A stretch of 64,000 nt of DNA from positions 264,522-328,521 of the forward strand of contig NZ_KK211375.1 of NCBI RefSeq assembly GCF_000621965.1, given 5' to 3'. Position numbers and translations under genes: made by a program. Positions within the stretch are counted from its first letter, which is position 1. The number at the start of each line of letters is the position of its first letter. The stretch is from Methanobrevibacter wolinii SH. GTDB lineage: Archaea; Methanobacteriota; Methanobacteria; Methanobacteriales; Methanobacteriaceae. Of the stretch, positions 59,210 to 64,000 are shown piece after piece. Below the pieces are notes generated by a model that saw only the letters and a list, made by a program, of their open reading frames with translations, was not told where the DNA came from and did no database searches.

Positions 59210-62200
59210 ATGCCTATAAACAAGGATATTAAAAAAGTACTTATAATTGGTTCTGGTCCTATCCAAATTGGTCAAGCTGCAGAATTTGATTATTCAGGTT
59301 CTCAAGCATGTAAATCTTTAAGAGAAGAAGGTATTGAAACTGTTTTAGTTAACAGTAATCCAGCGACTATTCAAACTGATATGGATATGGCAGATACAGT
59401 TTATACAGAACCTTTAACACCGGAAATTGTTGCAAAAATTATTAAAAAAGAAAATGTTGATGCAATACTTCCAACAATGGGTGGACAAACTGGTCTTAAT
59501 ATTGCAACTGGTCTTGGTGAACTTGGAATGTTAGATGATATTAAAGTTTTAGGTTCAAATCTTGAGACAATTAAAAATGTTGAAGATCGTGATTTATTTG
59601 CATTATTTATGGAAAAACTTAATGAACCTATTCCAAAATGTCATGCAGTAAATTCTATTGATGAAGCATTAGAAGCTATTAAAGATATTGGTTATCCTGC
59701 TATTGTAAGGCCAGCATTTACTTTAGGTGGTACTGGTGGTGGAATTGCTCATAATGAAGAAGAGCTTATTCATATTACAAGACATGGTTTAGATATGAGT
59801 TTTATCAATCAAGTTTTAATTGATGAATCTGTTCTTGGTTGGAAAGAATTTGAGTATGAAGTAATGAGGGATTCTAATGACACATGTATTATTGTATGTA
59901 ATATGGAAAATATAGATCCTATGGGTATACATACTGGTGAAAGTGTTGTTGTTGCTCCTGCTCAAAATCTTGAAAATGATTATGCTCAAAGATTGAGAGA
60001 TGCATCTATTAAAATTATACGTGCATTAGGTATTGAAGGAGGATGTAATATTCAGTTTGCTGTTAAACCAGAAACTGGTGAATATAAAGTTATTGAAGTT
60101 AATCCTAGAGTAAGTAGAAGTAGTGCTCTTGCATCTAAAGCTACTGGTTATCCTATCGCTAAAATTTCCTCTAAAATCGCATTAGGTTTAACTTTAGATG
60201 AAATTCAAAATGATATTACTAAAGAAACTCCAGCATCCTTTGAACCTACTTTAGATTATGTTGTTGTTAAAATACCTAGATGGCCATTTGATAAATTTAA
60301 AGGAATAAATAGGGAAATTGGAGTTCAAATGAAAGCAACTGGAGAAGTTATGGCTATTGGAAGAACTATTGAAGAAGCTCTTCAAAAAGCTTTAAGATCT
60401 CTTGATTTAGGTTATGATGGTTTTGAATATATTGAATATACAAAACATGATCTTGAACATCCAACTGATTTAAGACTTTTACAATTATATTCTGCTATTA
60501 AAGATGGTGAAGATATTGAAGAAATCTCAGAAATCACTGATATTGATACTTTCTTCTTAAATAAAATTAAAAATATTGCTGATTTTGAGAAAGAAGTTAA
60601 TTATGAAAAACTTCAAAATCCAGAATACTTTAGAAAAGCTAAACAACTTGGTTTTACAAACACAAAACTTGCAAAATTAACAGATAAAACAGTAGGTGAA
60701 ATCTGTGAACTTCAAGAAAAATGTCATATTGTTCCTAGTTATAAAATGGTAGATACTTGTGGTGGAGAGTTTGAAGCAAAAACTCCATATTACTATTCTT
60801 CTTATGATAAAGGGGACGAATTAGCTTTAAGTGAAGATAAAGATAAAAAAATTATTATTATTGGTGCAGGACCTATTAGAATTGGTCAAGGTATAGAATT
60901 TGATTATTGTTGTGTACATTCTTCTCTTGCACTTAAAGAAGAAGGTATTGAAACAATTTTAATCAACAACAACCCTGAAACTGTAAGTACTGATTATGAT
61001 ATTTCTGATAAATTATTCTTTGAACCTTTAACATTTGAAGATGTAATGAGTATTGTTGAAAGAGAAAAACCTGATGGGGTTATTGTACAATTTGGTGGTC
61101 AAACTTCTATTAATTTAGCAGTTCCTCTTGCTAATGCTGGTGTAAAAATATTAGGTACTTCATATGATAGTATTGATATTGCTGAGGATAGGGAAAGATT
61201 CACTAAATTATTAAATAAACTTAATATTCATCAAGCACCATTTGGTCTTGCTCATTCATATGATAAAGCTAAAGAAGTTGCTGAAAAAATTGGTTTCCCA
61301 GTACTTGTAAGACCATCATATGTTATTGGTGGACGTGCAATGGAGATTGTTTATGATAACAATGAACTTGAAGAATATATGAAAGAAGCTGTAAAAGTTT
61401 CACCTGAACATCCTATTTTAGTTGATAAATTCCTTGAGGATGCTATTGAACTTGATGTAGATGTATTATGTGATGGTGAAGATGTATTTATTGCAGGTAT
61501 TATGGAACATATTGAAGAAGCAGGTGTTCACTCTGGAGATTCTGCATGTGTAATTCCTCCTCATACAGTACCTAAACATTTAATTGATGAAATTAAAGAA
61601 GATACTAAAAAACTTGCTCTTGAACTTAATGTAATAGGTTTAATGAATATTCAATATGCTGTAAAAACTGATACTGAAATGGTTTATATTATTGAAGCAA
61701 ACCCACGTGCAAGTAGAACTGTACCTTTTGTAAGTAAAGCTATTGGTGTACCTATTGCAAAAATTGCAACTTTATTAATGACAGGATATAAACTTAAAGA
61801 CTTTGGTCTTACAAAAGAGATATCTATTGATCATGTTGCAGTAAAAGAGTCAGTATTCCCATTCTTAAAATTACCTGAATCTGATACTATTCTTGGTCCT
61901 GAGATGAAGTCTACTGGAGAAACTATTGGTATTGATGATACATTTGGAGTTGCATTCTATAAATCACAACTTGCTGCAGGTATGAATTTACCTAAAAAAG
62001 GTAAAATATTTATAAGTGTTCGTGATAAGGATAAAAAGAAAATCCAAACAATTGCTGAAAAAGCTCATAATTTAGGTTTTGAAATTTGTGCAACAAGAGG
62101 TACTGCAAATGCTGTTGAAGGAGTTCCAATAGAAGTTGTTAAAAAAGTTTCACAAGGTTCACCAAATATACGTGATTCAATATTAAATGATGAAATTGAT

Positions 62201-62413
62201 TTAATAATTAATACTTCTTATGGTAAACAAGCTGCACTTGATGGTTATATTATTAGACGTTTAGCTATTGAACTTGGTATTCCTTATGTAACAACTCTTG
62301 CTGGTGCAAGAGCTGCACTTGCAGCAATTGAAGCTGTTTCAAATACTGAAATTAATGTTAAATCATTAAATGAACATTCTGGTAGAAATTTTGATTTAAA
62401 TCTTAAAAAATAG
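59210..62413 (+). CDS. carB: carbamoyl-phosphate synthase large subunit
   Basis: The start is ATG 59210 (1067 aa, MPINKDIKKVLIIGSGPIQI), with GAGGAG/AAGGA upstream; the TTG at 59183 precedes that ribosome binding site. Two homologous ATP-grasp halves are visible: the first with GSGPIQIGQAAEFDYSG and VRPAFTLGGTGGGI, the second with GAGPIRIGQGIEFDYC and VRPSYVIGGRAMEI. The C-terminal MGS-like allosteric domain follows (FISVRDKDKKKIQTIAEKAH, ICATRGTA). It is a single unsplit gene, unlike the split carB of some methanogens. Confidence 0.97.
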   Translation: MPINKDIKKVLIIGSGPIQIGQAAEFDYSGSQACKSLREEGIETVLVNSNPATIQTDMDMADTVYTEPLTPEIVAKIIKKENVDAILPTMGGQTGLNIATGLGELGMLDDIKVLGSNLETIKNVEDRDLFALFMEKLNEPIPKCHAVNSIDEALEAIKDIGYPAIVRPAFTLGGTGGGIAHNEEELIHITRHGLDMSFINQVLIDESVLGWKEFEYEVMRDSNDTCIIVCNMENIDPMGIHTGESVVVAPAQNLENDYAQRLRDASIKIIRALGIEGGCNIQFAVKPETGEYKVIEVNPRVSRSSALASKATGYPIAKISSKIALGLTLDEIQNDITKETPASFEPTLDYVVVKIPRWPFDKFKGINREIGVQMKATGEVMAIGRTIEEALQKALRSLDLGYDGFEYIEYTKHDLEHPTDLRLLQLYSAIKDGEDIEEISEITDIDTFFLNKIKNIADFEKEVNYEKLQNPEYFRKAKQLGFTNTKLAKLTDKTVGEICELQEKCHIVPSYKMVDTCGGEFEAKTPYYYSSYDKGDELALSEDKDKKIIIIGAGPIRIGQGIEFDYCCVHSSLALKEEGIETILINNNPETVSTDYDISDKLFFEPLTFEDVMSIVEREKPDGVIVQFGGQTSINLAVPLANAGVKILGTSYDSIDIAEDRERFTKLLNKLNIHQAPFGLAHSYDKAKEVAEKIGFPVLVRPSYVIGGRAMEIVYDNNELEEYMKEAVKVSPEHPILVDKFLEDAIELDVDVLCDGEDVFIAGIMEHIEEAGVHSGDSACVIPPHTVPKHLIDEIKEDTKKLALELNVIGLMNIQYAVKTDTEMVYIIEANPRASRTVPFVSKAIGVPIAKIATLLMTGYKLKDFGLTKEISIDHVAVKESVFPFLKLPESDTILGPEMKSTGETIGIDDTFGVAFYKSQLAAGMNLPKKGKIFISVRDKDKKKIQTIAEKAHNLGFEICATRGTANAVEGVPIEVVKKVSQGSPNIRDSILNDEIDLIINTSYGKQAALDGYIIRRLAIELGIPYVTTLAGARAALAAIEAVSNTEINVKSLNEHSGRNFDLNLKK

Positions 62414-63340
62414 TTTTTATTATTTTTTTAATTTTTGCTATTTTTTTATATAATTTTTATTTATTTTTTATTATCTACATCTAAATTATTATTTTAATAT
62501 ATTATTGAATTAGATAGTTTTATTTTAAAAGTTTCTTTTTTTTATTTAATACTAATTTTTTTCTTTTAAATATTTTACTTAGATCTTTGTTTATTTTATA
62601 TTTTCTTAAGATTCTATTTTTCATATTTTAGTTTTAATTTTTATTTTTAAAATTCTAAGATTTTTGATTTACTTCAAAGTATTGAAAATAAATAAGATTA
62701 AGAATTTTTATTTTAATTTTTTTTAAATATTTAATATTTTTATATTTTTTATTAATTCTCTTTTTATTTATCTTCTAAATTAATAAGATATATTATTTTT
62801 TCTTTTTTTAACTTGATTTCTTTAATTTTTTTATTATTTTTTTATTTTAATTCTAAAATTAATATTTTAGATTAATTTTGGAATATCATAATTTAATTTT
62901 AATTTTTTAAGATTTTTTAACTATTTTATTTTTATATTTTAAACAGTTTTCATAATTTTTCTTTTTTTATTAAATTTATTTCTATTTTTTACAAGGATTA
63001 AATAGTAATATTTATATATAATGAGTATACTTACCTTCATTAATCTTTTAATTATATATAAATAGTTTATTTTTTTAAATTTTATAATAAAATTTTTTAT
63101 TACATTTTAATAAAATATTATTATTTTTTAAATTAATTGTTTTATATTTATTTTTAATTTAAAGATTTTATTTTTATTATTTATTCTAAATTTTAAAATT
63201 TTAATGATATTTTTTTATATAAGATTTTAATTATTGTTAATATTATTTAATATAATATATTATTATATTGATATTATAATTAATAATTATAATACTATTA
63301 TAATTAATATAATTAATTATTGCAATTATATCTATTTAAT
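62414..63340. other. long AT-rich spacer between carB and the rRNA leader
   Basis: No gene was seen in these ~930 bases. The first half is T-tract-rich on the plus strand, as after other genes here. TTTATATATA at 63011-63020 is a strong TATA match ~680 bp before 16S and could be a distal rRNA promoter. Bases 63230-63335 are almost pure alternating A/T. Confidence 0.45.
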
Positions 63341-63698
63341 TTTGAGTGTGTTGTTACTCTCTGTATAGTATGTGCTATGTGTTATATGGCGTTGGTCTAA
63401 GTTAAAATGTATAATCACATTATGACTATGATGACTGCTTTTTCCGCATATAGCAAAATTTCATATTTATATTTATATCAATCATTGTTATGATTGTTTC
63501 ATGAGGACCTAATACTTAGTATTAGGTGTGATGTTGGTTTAGTAGATGTGGTGATATTTGATTGTTGTGTTTTTTTCTTTTTTGTTTGAAAAAGGGAAAG
63601 ATTGTGACAATTATGATTTTTTTATTAAAAAAATTTTGTTTTACTCGTCTATAATTCTTTTTTTTATGTACTTCTGTGTGTATGTATGTTTTCTGTCA
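63341..63698 (+). promoter_or_regulatory. rRNA operon promoter region and 16S leader
   Basis: Composition changes abruptly at ~63341 to a mixed G/T-rich sequence with no convincing reading frame. TATA-like TTTATATTTATAT lies at 63466-63478. A perfect hairpin ACCTAATAC/GTATTAGGT (63507-63515 and 63519-63527, 3-nt loop) follows ~30 bp later, near the expected transcription start. Bases ~63560-63690 probably form the 5' strand of the pre-16S processing stem. Confidence 0.55.

Positions 63699-64000
<302 letters not shown>

Overview
The window is extremely AT-rich archaeal DNA from a methanogen of the order Methanobacteriales, most likely Methanosphaera or a very close relative. The grounds are: split RNA polymerase genes (rpoH-B''-B'-A'-A''), aEF-2 and aEF-1alpha, archaeal tRNAs with their own TATA boxes, the start of an archaeal 16S rRNA gene whose sequence reads like Methanosphaera, Asn/Thr-rich adhesin-like surface proteins, a pseudomurein-binding repeat, and a methanol:coenzyme M methyltransferase set (mtaB, mtaC, a RamA-type activator, mtaA). 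The genus assignment rests on recognition and was not checked by a search.

Layout. 1-4 kb: 2-oxoglutarate:ferredoxin oxidoreductase (korA partial, korB, korC) with sucC, then an Isf-like flavoprotein. 4.8-12.5 kb: two large secreted adhesin-like proteins, one carrying an intact papain-type protease domain, sharing a C-terminal module that is nearly identical at the DNA level. 12.6-17.7 kb: taw1 (minus strand), tpiA, a GNAT acetyltransferase, an MBL-fold hydrolase and pgk. 18.1-20.7 kb: thiamine salvage on the minus strand (two tandem thiM copies and thiE). 21.1-22 kb: five tRNAs (Thr, Pro, Tyr, Asp, Lys). 22-37.5 kb: the transcription/translation macro-operon rpoH, rpoB'', rpoB', rpoA', rpoA'', rpl30e, nusA, rps12, rps7, EF-2, EF-1alpha, rps10 and tRNA-Ser. 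37.8-40.5 kb: cobK/cbiJ, a UPF0146 protein, rimI and a zinc-ribbon membrane protein. 41-50 kb is an accessory-looking block: a coiled-coil protein, a small membrane protein, an ADP-ribosylglycohydrolase, two zinc-ribbon/single-pass membrane paralogues, a pseudomurein-binding protein, an Asp/Glu racemase-like protein and a gene remnant with no start codon. 50.6-56.4 kb: methanol utilisation. 57-62.4 kb: a hypothetical gene, then carA and carB. 62.4-64 kb: a long AT-rich spacer, the rRNA leader and the first ~300 nt of 16S rRNA.

How the parts fit. mtaB/mtaC take the methyl group from methanol onto a corrinoid, the RamA-like protein re-reduces inactive corrinoid, and mtaA passes the methyl group to coenzyme M. 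tpiA, pgk, kor and sucC belong to anabolic carbon flow (gluconeogenesis and the partial TCA branch). cobK contributes to the corrinoid needed by mtaC. The adhesin-like and pseudomurein-binding proteins are envelope components.

No transposase, integrase, CRISPR array or phage gene was recognised. The least expected signals are in noncoding DNA: hairpin-rich leaders before rpoB'', rpl30e-nusA and rps12, a possible small RNA near 44.0 kb, a hairpin that could hide the ribosome binding site of carA, and many short tandem duplications with periods of about 45-60 bp, two of which copy the 3' end of the preceding gene. Start codons were reassigned for several genes where a ribosome binding site lies inside the longest open frame.
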